In this document: positions 49,389 to 59,661 of the stretch, in pieces
How the letters are laid out: each line of letters starts with the position of its first letter
Numbering within the stretch: the stretch's first letter is position 1
Source: DASRHD01 sp035485575
Lineage (GTDB): Bacteria > Verrucomicrobiota > Verrucomicrobiia > Opitutales > Opitutaceae
Reading direction: 5' to 3'
NCBI GenBank assembly: GCA_035485575.1
Contig: DATHNW010000034.1
Coordinates: forward strand, 1 to 64,000
Length of the DNA stretch: 64,000 nt
Notes under the pieces: model-generated
Seen by the model: only the letters and a program-made list of their open reading frames with translations
Database searches by the model: none
What the model was told of the DNA's origin: nothing
Made by a program: the position numbers and the translations under genes

Positions 49389-50561
49389 TCAACCCGCGTG
49401 CGGAGCGGGAGGCGGCAGCAATTCCGCGCCCAGCAGCAGGAAGGCCCCGCCACCGTAGGGCGCCGTGTCGGTCGGCGATGGCTTGCCCGGCTGGTAGCCA
49501 ACCGACTGCACGCCGCCCAGCTGGCCGCTGGGCAGTTGTGCGCGCACAAGCGCGGCCCAGGCCTTCAGCACCGCCGGGCCGTAATCGGCGCGGGCCAGCA
49601 GGCCGTGGTTTACGCCCCAGGCAAAGCCGTAGGCGAAAAACGCCGTGCCGCTCGACTCGGGATCGGGAAACTGCTTCGCGTCGACCAGATTGGTCCGCCA
49701 GGCGCCGTCCGCACCCTGCAGTTGCAGGATGCGCGCCGCCAGCGTCTTGAAAAGCTGCTCGTAACGCGGGCGGCCGGGGTCGTCGGCCGGCAGCACGTCG
49801 AGGATGCGCGCGAGCCCGGCCAGCACCCAGCCGTTGCCGCGCGCCCAGAAAATCTTTTCGGGTTTGCCGACAAACCGCTGGTCGCGGAAAAACAGATGGT
49901 TTTCCTCGTCCCAGAGCGCATCCACGGCATCCCAATAAATCGGGGCCAGCGCCGCGCGGTAATGGGCGTCGCCCGTCGCCTGCGAGAGTTTTACAAAAAC
50001 CGGCGGCGCCATGAACAGCGCATCGCACCACCACCAGTCCTTGCGGCCCGGCTGCGGTGCGGCGAGAAACGAGTCCACCCGCGCGCGAATCGGCGCGATG
50101 CGCTCCGGGCCCCCTTCGCGTTCGTAAAGCTCAATATAGGCCTGGCCGCAGCAGATGTCGTCCGCGTGACGGGTATTTCCGACCCGCGCGGCCGGCTGCC
50201 ATTTCACGCTCTCGCCCCACTGTTTCAGCGCCTGGTGGTAGTCCTCGTCGCCAGTCGCCTGCCAGGCGGCGCTCACGCCCACGTAAAAAGCCGCCGGTTT
50301 CCAGCTGTTGGCCTGCTCGGGATGTTGCTGAGCGGCCTCCAGCGCCGCCTTCAACTCCGGAGTGAATGCGGCCTTCATATGCTCGCGGACTTCCGTGGCC
50401 GCGGGCCAGGCGATCTCACCGGCCGCGTTGCTGGGGGATAAGCCTGTGCTGGCGGTGCCGGGCGTCACGCCTTTGGGGGCGGTGCTCTGGCAGCCACCCA
50501 TCAGCAGCGTCATCAGAACAGCACAGGCCGGCGGGGAAAAAAATGCCGTGGTTTTATCCAT
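49389..50561 (-). CDS. GH105/GH88-type glycoside hydrolase lipoprotein
   Basis: 390 aa from the ATG at 50561. A lipoprotein signal with lipobox LMGGC (Cys24) places it on a membrane. The (alpha/alpha)6 core has RHADDICCGQAYIELY, KDWWWCDALFMAPPVFVKLS, WARGNGWVLAGLARIL and DPESSGTAFFAYGFAWGVNH. These motifs are those of unsaturated rhamnogalacturonyl hydrolases, which remove the 4,5-unsaturated uronic acid left by polysaccharide lyases. It points to plant or algal polysaccharide use. No lyase or SusCD genes are adjacent. Confidence 0.85.
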   Translation of the reverse strand: MDKTTAFFSPPACAVLMTLLMGGCQSTAPKGVTPGTASTGLSPSNAAGEIAWPAATEVREHMKAAFTPELKAALEAAQQHPEQANSWKPAAFYVGVSAAWQATGDEDYHQALKQWGESVKWQPAARVGNTRHADDICCGQAYIELYEREGGPERIAPIRARVDSFLAAPQPGRKDWWWCDALFMAPPVFVKLSQATGDAHYRAALAPIYWDAVDALWDEENHLFFRDQRFVGKPEKIFWARGNGWVLAGLARILDVLPADDPGRPRYEQLFKTLAARILQLQGADGAWRTNLVDAKQFPDPESSGTAFFAYGFAWGVNHGLLARADYGPAVLKAWAALVRAQLPSGQLGGVQSVGYQPGKPSPTDTAPYGGGAFLLLGAELLPPPAPHAG

Positions 50562-50690
50562 CGTGGTAGGGGCGAAGACGCAAATCTCGCGGCATTCGAC
50601 GCGGGATTTCAAATAGAATTTCACCCAGTCGGGAAAGACCGCTGCAAAAAACCATTGCCCTGCGCGGCACACGCCTTGGAATGCAGTGCG

Positions 50691-51488
50691 ATGGCCTTTC
50701 GGTTTTGTATCCTTGGAAGCGGCAGCGCGGGGAATTGCGCCCTGCTCCAGACCGACACCACGCGCGTGCTCGTCGACGCCGGTTTCTCCGCCCGCCGCCT
50801 GGGCGAACTCCTGGCCGCACACGGCGAATCACTTGATCACATCGACGCCATTTTCCTCACCCACGAGCACGGTGACCACGCCATCGGCCTCGGCGGCCTG
50901 GCCAAGTTTCCCCGCATAAAAATTTTTGCGAACATCGCGACCGCCCGCGCCGTGCAGGCCGGACTGCGGCACCGCCCGGCCTGGCAGCATTTTGAGACCG
51001 GCACGCGCTTTCGTTTCCAGGACCTCGAAATCGAGAGCTTCGCCGTGCCGCACGATGCCCACGACCCGGTCGGTTTTCTCTTCTCACACGGCGAGGACGA
51101 CCTGCTTTCGCCCCGTCACGCCCTCGCCTGGCTCACCGACCTCGGCCACACGCCGCCGCACATTCACGAGCGCATCCGCAAAGCCGATGTGCTGGTGGTC
51201 GAGGCCAACCACTGTCCCGACATGCTCCGCGCCGACCAGAAGCGCCCCTGGGCCACCAAGCAGCGCATCAGCGGCCGCCACGGCCACCTTTCCAACGACC
51301 GCGCCCGCGAACTGCTCGAGTCCGTGACCAGCCCGCGCTGGCGCCGCGTCTATCTCACGCACCTTTCGCGCGACTGCAACAGCCCCGCCGCGGTCGAAAA
51401 AACCCTGTCCGGCGTCCTCGCCGCCCTCGGCTGCACTTTTTCCATCGTCGCACCCGGCGGCGGAACCCCTTTTTATGATTTCTCCTGA
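50691..51488 (+). CDS. Metallo-beta-lactamase-fold hydrolase (YycJ/WalJ-like)
   Basis: 265 aa from the ATG at 50691 (MAFRFCILGSGSAGNCALLQ). The zinc motif THEHGDHAIGL and later YLTHLSRDCNSP, VVEANHC and VPHDAHDPVGF match the MBL family close to YycJ/WalJ, a putative exonuclease linked to DNA repair. It is transcribed away from the GH105 gene, and pyk follows 54 nt downstream. Confidence 0.88.
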   Translation: MAFRFCILGSGSAGNCALLQTDTTRVLVDAGFSARRLGELLAAHGESLDHIDAIFLTHEHGDHAIGLGGLAKFPRIKIFANIATARAVQAGLRHRPAWQHFETGTRFRFQDLEIESFAVPHDAHDPVGFLFSHGEDDLLSPRHALAWLTDLGHTPPHIHERIRKADVLVVEANHCPDMLRADQKRPWATKQRISGRHGHLSNDRARELLESVTSPRWRRVYLTHLSRDCNSPAAVEKTLSGVLAALGCTFSIVAPGGGTPFYDFS

Positions 51489-51542
51489 AACGTCGTCCGC
51501 CCACCGCGCGTCCGGCATGAAACCAGCACTTAATCTTTCATC

Positions 51543-52994
51543 ATGACCGCCGTCGCACCCTCCGACACTTTTCGCCGCACCAAGATCGTCTTCACCCTCG
51601 GTCCCGCCACTGAGAGCGAGGAAATGCTCGAGAAAATCATCGGCTTGGGAGCCGACGTTGTCCGCCTCAACATGGCGCACGCCACGCATGAATGGACGCG
51701 CACTGTCATCCGCCGCATCCGCGCCGTCGGCCAGCGCACCGGCCGCGACCTTGCCATCATGATGGACATCAAGGGCCCGGAAATCCGCACCGGCGACCTG
51801 GCGGCGCCCATCGAGCTGAAGCCGGGCGAGACCTTTGATTTCACCGTGAGGCCCACCGGGACCAGCGGCGAGAGCGCCGAGGAGGTGCGCTCCGTCGACG
51901 TCAACTACCGCGACATCGTCAACGACATCAAGGTCGGCGATACCGTGCTCGTGGACAACGGCCTCATCCGCCTCGAGGTGCTGGAGAAAAACGACGCCCG
52001 CATTCGCTGCAAGGTGCTCACCCCCGGCGAACTCAAGTCCCGCCGTCATATCAATCTCCCCGGCGTAAAGGTCAACCTGCCCTCCTTCACCGAAAAGGAC
52101 CGCGCGGATACGCTGGTCGGATTGGAAGAAGGCATTGATTTCGTCGCGCTTTCGTTTGTGCGCGAAGCAGCGGACATCGAGAACCTGCGCGAATTTCTCC
52201 GCACCAAAAAATCCCGCGCCAAGATCATCGCCAAGATCGAGGATGCGTCCGCCATCGCCCACCTCGATGAAATCGTGCAGGCCTGCGACGCCCTCATGGT
52301 CGCGCGCGGCGACCTCGGCATCGAGGTGCCCTACGAAGAACTGCCCATCATCCAGCGCCGCGCCGTGAAAGCCTGCCTCGTCCACGGCCGGGCCGTCATC
52401 ATCGCCACCCATATGCTCGAGTCGATGATCGGGCAGCCCATGCCCACCCGCGCCGAGATCACCGACGTGGCCAACGCCGTCTTTGAACGCTCCGACTGCG
52501 TCATGCTCTCGGGCGAGACCACCGTCGGCCGCTATCCGCTCGAGTGCATCGCCGTGCTCGACAAGATCTCACGCCGCGTCGAGGCCGACGAGGCCGAAGC
52601 CGGCGAGCCGCCCGAGTCGGCCGTGTTTGTCTCGGACAAGATGAAAGTGCTGCACTCGGCCGTCGTCATGGCCAACGAAATTCCCGGCAGCATCCTGCTC
52701 ACCTTCACCCGGCATGGCTTCATGGCCCAGGGCCTCGCCTCGCTGCGCCCGGTGCACGCGCCCATCCTGGCCTTTACTCCGACAGTCGAGATTTTCCGCC
52801 AGTTGCGCCTGCTGCGCGCGGTCGAGCCCTTTCTCATGCCGTTCGCACCCGAGCCCAACGACACCATCGAGAACGCCATTTCCTTGCTCGCGCATGACGG
52901 CCGCCTGAAGCGCGGCGACAAGCTCATCATCGCCACCGACATCCTCGCCCAGGACCGCATTGTGGACAGCGTGCAGCTCCGCACCGTGCAATAA
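51543..52994 (+). CDS. pyk: Pyruvate kinase
   Basis: 483 aa. KIVFTLGPATESEEML, VRLNMAHATHEW, IMMDIKGPEIRTGDL and the catalytic IIAKIEDASAI are followed by MVARGDLGIEVPYEELPIIQ and ATHMLESM-x-PTRAE, the family signatures. It makes pyruvate and ATP from PEP and ADP. The usual NxSH is NMAH here. The allosteric C-terminal domain is present to the end. Confidence 0.96.
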   Translation: MTAVAPSDTFRRTKIVFTLGPATESEEMLEKIIGLGADVVRLNMAHATHEWTRTVIRRIRAVGQRTGRDLAIMMDIKGPEIRTGDLAAPIELKPGETFDFTVRPTGTSGESAEEVRSVDVNYRDIVNDIKVGDTVLVDNGLIRLEVLEKNDARIRCKVLTPGELKSRRHINLPGVKVNLPSFTEKDRADTLVGLEEGIDFVALSFVREAADIENLREFLRTKKSRAKIIAKIEDASAIAHLDEIVQACDALMVARGDLGIEVPYEELPIIQRRAVKACLVHGRAVIIATHMLESMIGQPMPTRAEITDVANAVFERSDCVMLSGETTVGRYPLECIAVLDKISRRVEADEAEAGEPPESAVFVSDKMKVLHSAVVMANEIPGSILLTFTRHGFMAQGLASLRPVHAPILAFTPTVEIFRQLRLLRAVEPFLMPFAPEPNDTIENAISLLAHDGRLKRGDKLIIATDILAQDRIVDSVQLRTVQ

Positions 52995-53057
52995 ACGATC
53001 GCGGCCCGCGCAAACGCAGCTTGCGCCGGGCGCGAATTCGTTAGCTTAAGGTTTCGC

Positions 53058-54470
53058 ATGAGCACCGACGCCCCCATTCCCATCCCGGTCACCGTCCTCA
53101 CCGGCTTCCTCGGCGCCGGCAAGACCACGCTGCTGAACCGCATCCTCACCGAGCAGCACGGCAAAAAGCTCGCCGTGATCGAAAACGAGTTTGGCGAGAT
53201 CGGCGTGGACAACCAGCTCGTGATTGCCAGCGAGGAGGAGCTCTTCGAGATGAACAACGGCTGCATCTGCTGCTCCGTGCGCGGCGACCTCATCCGCATC
53301 CTCGGCCGCCTCATGAAGCGCAAGGACCGCCTCGACGGCATCCTCATCGAGACCACCGGCCTCGCCGACCCCGGCCCCGTCGCCCAGACTTTTTTCACCG
53401 ACGACGAGATGCGCACGCGCTTCCGCCTCGACAGCATCGTCACCGTCGTGGACGCGAAGCACATCTGGCTGCACCTCGACGACTCGCCCGAGGCCCGGAA
53501 GCAAATCGCCTTCGCCGACGTGCTCATCCTCAACAAGACCGACCTCGTCCCGGCCGCCGAGCTCGACAAACTGGAGGCGCGCATCCGCCGCATGAATGCC
53601 GCGGCCAAGGTTTACCGCGCGCAGAATTCCAATATCCCGCTCGCCGCCGTGCTCGATGTCGGCGGCTTCAACCTCTCCCGCGCCACCGAGCTCGACCCGA
53701 AGTTCATGCAGCCGCAATACCCCTTCGAGTGGGCCGGCGCTTACACGCTGCCCGCCGGCACGCACGATCTTGTCGTCGGACATTGCGATCACGGCGATGA
53801 CCATGGACACGACCACGGCGACGAAGGCCATGCACACCATCATCATCACCAGGGCAATGAAAACGAGCTCGACGTCGTCGTCCTGCCGGTGAAGTCGCTT
53901 GATGAGAAGGACCTCGCCACCGCGCGCGACGCCGCCGTGCTCGTCTTCGCCGACTGGGAAAACCGCGCCAAACCCGGGGACACACTCACGCCCGGCGGCA
54001 CGCTCCAGCGCCTCCTGCTCGATCAGGGTGGCGGCACTTATAAATTAAAAATCGCCGAGCCCGGTTCCTACCTGGTCTTCGAAGGCTGCGGCGAGGATCC
54101 GCTGCACATCCAGGTCGCCGGCGAAAACGTGCGTCCCTCGTGGCAGCAGGATTTCGAGCATAATCATTCGCACGAGGATGATGTCACCAGCGTCGGCCTG
54201 AGCGAACCGGGCGACCTCGACTCCAAGCGCCTCAACGACTGGATCAGCACGCTGCTCAACACCAAGGGCAACGACATCTACCGCATGAAGGGCGTGCTCA
54301 GCGTCAAGGGCTCGCCCAAGCGCCTGGTCTTTCAGGGCGTGCACATGCTCTTCGACGCGAAGTTCGACCGTCCGTGGGACGGCGACGCACGCACCAACAC
54401 ACTCGTCTTCATCGGTAAAAATCTCGACCGCTCCGCATTGACCGAAAGCTTCAAGGCATGTTTGGCGTGA
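53058..54470 (+). CDS. CobW/COG0523 GTPase metallochaperone-like protein
   Basis: 470 aa. Walker A GFLGAGKTT (residues 16-24) and the metal-binding CxCC motif (Cys69, Cys71, Cys72 in NNGCICCSVR) are present, along with ETTGLADPGP and NKTD. A His-rich stretch at about 243-268 (HDHGDEGHAHHHHH) and a second HNHSHEDD near 365 add metal sites. The C-terminal CobW domain follows (GVLSVKGSPKRLVFQGVHML). It is longer than the usual 320-400 aa owing to an inserted segment after the His-rich loop. The family delivers metals, often zinc. A WD40 gene follows. Confidence 0.9.
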   Translation: MSTDAPIPIPVTVLTGFLGAGKTTLLNRILTEQHGKKLAVIENEFGEIGVDNQLVIASEEELFEMNNGCICCSVRGDLIRILGRLMKRKDRLDGILIETTGLADPGPVAQTFFTDDEMRTRFRLDSIVTVVDAKHIWLHLDDSPEARKQIAFADVLILNKTDLVPAAELDKLEARIRRMNAAAKVYRAQNSNIPLAAVLDVGGFNLSRATELDPKFMQPQYPFEWAGAYTLPAGTHDLVVGHCDHGDDHGHDHGDEGHAHHHHHQGNENELDVVVLPVKSLDEKDLATARDAAVLVFADWENRAKPGDTLTPGGTLQRLLLDQGGGTYKLKIAEPGSYLVFEGCGEDPLHIQVAGENVRPSWQQDFEHNHSHEDDVTSVGLSEPGDLDSKRLNDWISTLLNTKGNDIYRMKGVLSVKGSPKRLVFQGVHMLFDAKFDRPWDGDARTNTLVFIGKNLDRSALTESFKACLA

Positions 54471-54474
54471 GTTT

Positions 54475-54566
54475 CTCAACGCAGAGCCACGGAGAACCAG
54501 AGTCCCGGAGAATGGTTTTAAATTCCCCGTCTCTGCGCCTCCTTTTCTCTGCGTCTCTGCGTTAAC
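54475..54566. repeat. Dispersed intergenic inverted repeat, long form
   Basis: Left arm ctcaacgcagagccacggaga, centre of about 40 nt, right arm ctctgcgtctctgcgttaac. The arms are imperfect reverse complements, and the words match the copies at 42097 and 47837. It fills the CobW-WD40 gap. Confidence 0.75.
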
Positions 54567-54572
54567 TTTCTC

Positions 54573-55580
54573 ATGCAACTCACCAAGCACTGGGCCGCGC
54601 AGCTCGACGACTACGTCATCGACCTCGCCTGGTCGCCTGATGGCGCGCGGCTCGCCGCCGCGTCCGCCGCCGGCCCGATAAAAATTTTTTCCGCCCCTGA
54701 TGGCGCGACCCAACATGAGCTGCCCGGCCACGAAAACGGCACGAATGCCCTCGCTTGGCATCCTGCCCAATCGCTGCTCGCCACCGGCGGCCAGGACGGC
54801 GCCGTGAAATTCTGGGACGCGGCCAATGGACAGCACACCGCGACCGCCGCCCTCGGCCATGCCTGGATCGAGCATCTCGCCTGGCGGCCGGCGGGCACGC
54901 CGGTCCTCGCCGCGGCGGCCGGACGCCAGTTTTCCCTGCTCAATCCCGACGCGTCGGTCAGACATGCGTTCCCCTCCGCGCCGAAAACAATTTCCGCGCT
55001 CGCCTGGCATCCCCAGGGCGGTTGCGTCGCCGTCGCCTATTTCGGCGGCGTGTGCCTGTGGGACGCCGACGATTTCGTGGCCCAAAAGGAATTCGCCTAC
55101 GCCAACGGCATTCATGCGCTCGTCTGGTCGCCCGACGGCAAATGGCTCGTTTCCGGCAATCAGGACCCGAGCGTGCATCTCTGGCTGCCGGAAGCCGACG
55201 CCGAGTTCCACATGAGCGGCTACGAAAGCAAGGTGAAGCACCTCACCTTCGACCACACCAGCCGCTGGATTGCCACGAGCGGCGGCCGCGACTCCTGTGT
55301 GTGGGATTGCTCCGGCACCGGACCCGAGGGCCGCGCGGCGACAATGCTCCCCCACGACGCCCCGGTCTGCGCCGTAGCATTCCAGCAAAAGCACGGCCTG
55401 CTCGCCACCGCATCGCAGGACAGTGTCCTCCAGCTGTGGAGCCCCGAACGCAAGCAGCCGGTACGCGCCACTGTGCGCATGGCCGCCACCGCGGCGAAGC
55501 TGGCCTGGTCACCCGACGATCAATATCTCGCCGTGGGCACCGAAGCGGGCGCGATCTACGTGCTGAAGTGCGAAAATTGA
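54573..55580 (+). CDS. WD40-repeat protein
   Basis: 335 aa made of about seven WD40 blades, e.g. LAWSPDGARLAAASAAGPIK, WHPAQSLLATGGQDGAVKFWD, WSPDGKWLVSGNQDPSVHLW and AFQQKHGLLATASQDSVLQLW. There is no signal peptide, so it is a cytoplasmic beta-propeller scaffold. It lies 102 nt after the CobW GTPase in the same direction. Functional pairing with the GTPase is an inference from position. Confidence 0.85.
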   Translation: MQLTKHWAAQLDDYVIDLAWSPDGARLAAASAAGPIKIFSAPDGATQHELPGHENGTNALAWHPAQSLLATGGQDGAVKFWDAANGQHTATAALGHAWIEHLAWRPAGTPVLAAAAGRQFSLLNPDASVRHAFPSAPKTISALAWHPQGGCVAVAYFGGVCLWDADDFVAQKEFAYANGIHALVWSPDGKWLVSGNQDPSVHLWLPEADAEFHMSGYESKVKHLTFDHTSRWIATSGGRDSCVWDCSGTGPEGRAATMLPHDAPVCAVAFQQKHGLLATASQDSVLQLWSPERKQPVRATVRMAATAAKLAWSPDDQYLAVGTEAGAIYVLKCEN

Positions 55581-55590
55581 GCGGGCGGAA

Positions 55591-56436
55591 TCACGGCGGT
55601 TCGCCCACTGACTGCAGCTGCAGTTTCCGCCAGCTTTCCATCAATGATTTCGTGACCGGATTCCGGCTCAGGTCATAACCCTGTTGATCGACTGAGGCCA
55701 CCGGCATCACACCGAGCAGGGCGTTGGTGACAAACACCTCGTCCGCCCCGAAAAGGAGTTCGGTGGTCACAGCACACTCACGGGCCCGGCCGCCGGCCAA
55801 TCGTTGCAGCACACGGCTTCGCGCAATACCCGGCAGGATGCGGCCATCCAGCAGCGGCGTGAGCACCTCGCCGCCCTTCACCACAAACACACTGCTCATC
55901 GCTCCCTCCAGAACAAGGCCTTCGGCATCAATGAAAAGCGCCTCGTCGCCACCGGCCGCCTGCGCCGCCTGTTTGGCCCGGAGGTTTTTCAGGTAGTTCA
56001 GCGTCTTCAGGCCGGAGATCCCGCCCGCCCGCCGGTCTTCGGAAAATATCCTTAGCGCAAAGCCGTTTTTGTAGTTGATATCCGAATACGAATTTGTGCG
56101 CGCCACGATCAATTCACCCAAACTGTTCGCGTCCGAAAAAGCGACCACCTTGAGGCTCCCGTCATCCAGGCCGTTGGCCGCCGCGCAGCGCAGGCACCGG
56201 GCATGCAGCTCGCCGGATGCCGTCGTGAACGGCAGGCCCAGCTCGCCGGCGCTGCGCCTGAGCCGTTCGAAATGCTCCGGGAAAAAGACCGGCCGGCCGC
56301 GCAGGACCTTGATCGTCTCGAACAGGCCCAGCCCGTGCATGAAGCCTTCCCCGAGCGGCGAAATCAGCGCAGCGCCGGCGGCGAGCAGACGGCCGTTCAG
56401 GACGACCTGGGGCTGATATCCAGGGGCAGAATTCAT
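55591..56436 (-). CDS. pabC: Class IV aminotransferase, probable aminodeoxychorismate lyase
   Basis: 281 aa from the ATG at 56436. It has the class IV fold: MHGLGLFETIKVLRGRPVFF, a PLP-lysine region GLKTLNYLKNLRAKQAAQAA, and EGAMSSVFVVKGGEVLTPLL with DGRILPGIAR. Class IV also includes branched-chain and D-amino acid aminotransferases. Position right after pabB, 10 nt away and within a folate operon, makes 4-amino-4-deoxychorismate lyase the best call. The product is p-aminobenzoate. Confidence 0.85.
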   Translation of the reverse strand: MNSAPGYQPQVVLNGRLLAAGAALISPLGEGFMHGLGLFETIKVLRGRPVFFPEHFERLRRSAGELGLPFTTASGELHARCLRCAAANGLDDGSLKVVAFSDANSLGELIVARTNSYSDINYKNGFALRIFSEDRRAGGISGLKTLNYLKNLRAKQAAQAAGGDEALFIDAEGLVLEGAMSSVFVVKGGEVLTPLLDGRILPGIARSRVLQRLAGGRARECAVTTELLFGADEVFVTNALLGVMPVASVDQQGYDLSRNPVTKSLMESWRKLQLQSVGEPP

Positions 56437-56446
56437 ATTCGCGGGG

Positions 56447-57829
<1,383 letters not shown>

Positions 57830-57856
57830 GCAGGACAGCAGAAATTCGCGGACAGG

Positions 57857-58375
57857 TTATGCGTGCAAGGGCTTCACCGGGGTCTCCGCCCAATCCAGCG
57901 GCCCGAGCCGGCGCAGGCCGGCCGAACCGAGCCGGGTGGCGAGCACGCCGACCGTTTCCCCGGCCAGCCTCAGTCCCGGCGCGATTTCCGCCAGCGGAGT
58001 GAGCACAAAGCTTCTTTCGGCCATTCGCGGATGCGGAACCGTCAGGTTTTCATCGGCAAGGCCAACGTCGCCGTAAAGCAGCACGTCGATGTCGATTGTG
58101 CGCGGGCCCCAGCGCTCGCGGCGCTCGCGGCCAAGCCCGGCTTCAATGCGCAGACATTGCCCAAGGAACTCGTGCGGCGGATGCAAGGTGGCGACCTGCA
58201 CCACCAGATTCAAAAAATCCGGCTGCGCAGCCACGCCCACCGGGCTTGACTCGTAAATTGCGGAAACCGCCATGACCTGGATGCCCGGCGCGCCGTGCAG
58301 GCGGCGGACGGCCCCGGCCAGATGCTGACGCCGATCGCCGAGATTGCTACCCAGTCCGAGATACGCGGTGTTCAC
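57857..58375 (-). CDS. folK: HPPK, 2-amino-4-hydroxy-6-hydroxymethyldihydropteridine pyrophosphokinase
   Basis: 172 aa, starting MNTAYLGLGSNLGDRRQHL and carrying the HPPK signature RWGPRTIDIDVLLYG plus VPHPRMAERSFVLTPLAEI. It activates the pterin for FolP. It overlaps the 3' end of folB by 29 nt, which implies tight coupling. Confidence 0.96.
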   Translation of the reverse strand: MNTAYLGLGSNLGDRRQHLAGAVRRLHGAPGIQVMAVSAIYESSPVGVAAQPDFLNLVVQVATLHPPHEFLGQCLRIEAGLGRERRERWGPRTIDIDVLLYGDVGLADENLTVPHPRMAERSFVLTPLAEIAPGLRLAGETVGVLATRLGSAGLRRLGPLDWAETPVKPLHA

Positions 58376-58733
58376 GCTCTTTGCTGGTTTCGAGGGCCAC
58401 GTAGTCGAGCACTCCCCCCATGGGCGCGGAGGGTTTTTTGATGATGATCTCGGCTTTGGTCACGCGCGGGCAGGCCTCGAGAATCCGGTCGAGGAGATGG
58501 TTGGCCAGTGTCTCGAGCAGTTTGACCCGGTCATGTTCCAAAATCTGGCGGCAAATGCCGTAAACCTTCACGTAATCGACCGTAGCATGCAGGTTGTCGG
58601 TCTGCGCGGCCTCGGTGATGTCCAGGGTCATGACCAGATCGATCATGAACCGCTGGCCGAGCGCGTTCTCCTCGGCGAGGTTCCCGTGATAGCCGTAGAA
58701 CACCATGTTCTTGAGATGGATTCGTCCGTTCAT
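58347..58733 (-). CDS. folB: Dihydroneopterin aldolase
   Basis: 128 aa. It starts MNGRIHLKNMVFYGYHGNLA and has EENALGQRFMIDLVM, DYVKVYGICRQIL and ETLANHLLDRIL, all typical of FolB. It splits dihydroneopterin to the HPPK substrate. It overlaps folP by 4 nt (ATGA) and folK by 29 nt. Confidence 0.95.
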   Translation of the reverse strand: MNGRIHLKNMVFYGYHGNLAEENALGQRFMIDLVMTLDITEAAQTDNLHATVDYVKVYGICRQILEHDRVKLLETLANHLLDRILEACPRVTKAEIIIKKPSAPMGGVLDYVALETSKEREHRVSRTG

Positions 58734-59587
58734 GAGTGGTTAAAGGCCCGGAGGGCGGCGGCCATTTTCGCCGCGCGCGCGTTGGCGCGCACGTCGTGCA
58801 CGCGGATAAACTCGACTCCCTGCCACACGGCAAGAGCCGTCGTCGCCAGCGTGCCCTCGAGACGCTCCTCCGGCGGCAGCGACAGGACATTCCCGATTAC
58901 TGACTTGCGCGAAGCGCCGAGCAGCAGTGGAAAGCCGAGGGTCTTGAGCTCGGCCAGGCGGGCGAGAATTTCCATATTTTGCTCCTGCGTCTTGGCAAAG
59001 CCGATGCCGGGATCCAGGACGATGCGGTCCTCGGCGATACCCGCGCGCCCGGCGATTTCGAGCGAGCGATTGAAAAAATCCTTCAGCTTTTCCATGACGT
59101 CACCCGGCGTCTCGCGAAATTCCGCGTCCTGATGCATCACGATCACCGCACAACCGAATTCGGCTGCGAGGCGGGCCATCTCCGGCTGGCGCTGCAGTCC
59201 GTGGATGTCGTTGAGGAGATGCGCGCCGGCCTGCAACACAGCCCGCGCGACCACGGGCTTGTAAGTATCCACGGAAACCGGCACCGGCAGCCGCGACACC
59301 AGCGCCGTGATCACCGGCCCGATGCGGGCGATTTCCTCTTCGGCTGAAATCTCTTCATGGCCGGGCCGGGTGGACTGGCCGCCCACATCGATGATGGCCG
59401 CGCCTTCCCCGACCAGGCGGCCCGCCTGCGCGACCGCAGACTCGCACGCCCCGAATTTTCCGCCGTCGAAAAACGAGTCGGGCGTGACGTTGAGGATGCC
59501 GACGAGCAAAGTCTCCCGCCCGATCAGGACCTTTCGGTCGCGGCATGGCAGCAGGCGCGCTTCGGCGGTTCGGCTCGGCGGGTTCAT
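58730..59587 (-). CDS. folP: Dihydropteroate synthase
   Basis: 285 aa from the ATG at 59587 (MNPPSRTAEARLLPCRDRKV). The pterin-site motifs GILNVTPDSFFDGGKF and IIDVGGQSTRPGHEE, VSVDTYKPVVA, and VLDPGIGFAKT with LLGASRKSVIG are all present. It joins p-aminobenzoate to the pterin and is the sulfonamide target in this family. It is the first gene of the folate set, 74 nt after metE. Confidence 0.96.
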   Translation of the reverse strand: MNPPSRTAEARLLPCRDRKVLIGRETLLVGILNVTPDSFFDGGKFGACESAVAQAGRLVGEGAAIIDVGGQSTRPGHEEISAEEEIARIGPVITALVSRLPVPVSVDTYKPVVARAVLQAGAHLLNDIHGLQRQPEMARLAAEFGCAVIVMHQDAEFRETPGDVMEKLKDFFNRSLEIAGRAGIAEDRIVLDPGIGFAKTQEQNMEILARLAELKTLGFPLLLGASRKSVIGNVLSLPPEERLEGTLATTALAVWQGVEFIRVHDVRANARAAKMAAALRAFNHS

Positions 59588-59661
59588 GAAAACGGAAGAG
59601 GTCGGTTGTAGCGCAGCGGGAGCGCCACCGCCAGCCCAACGTGCGCGCCGATCCGCCCGGG

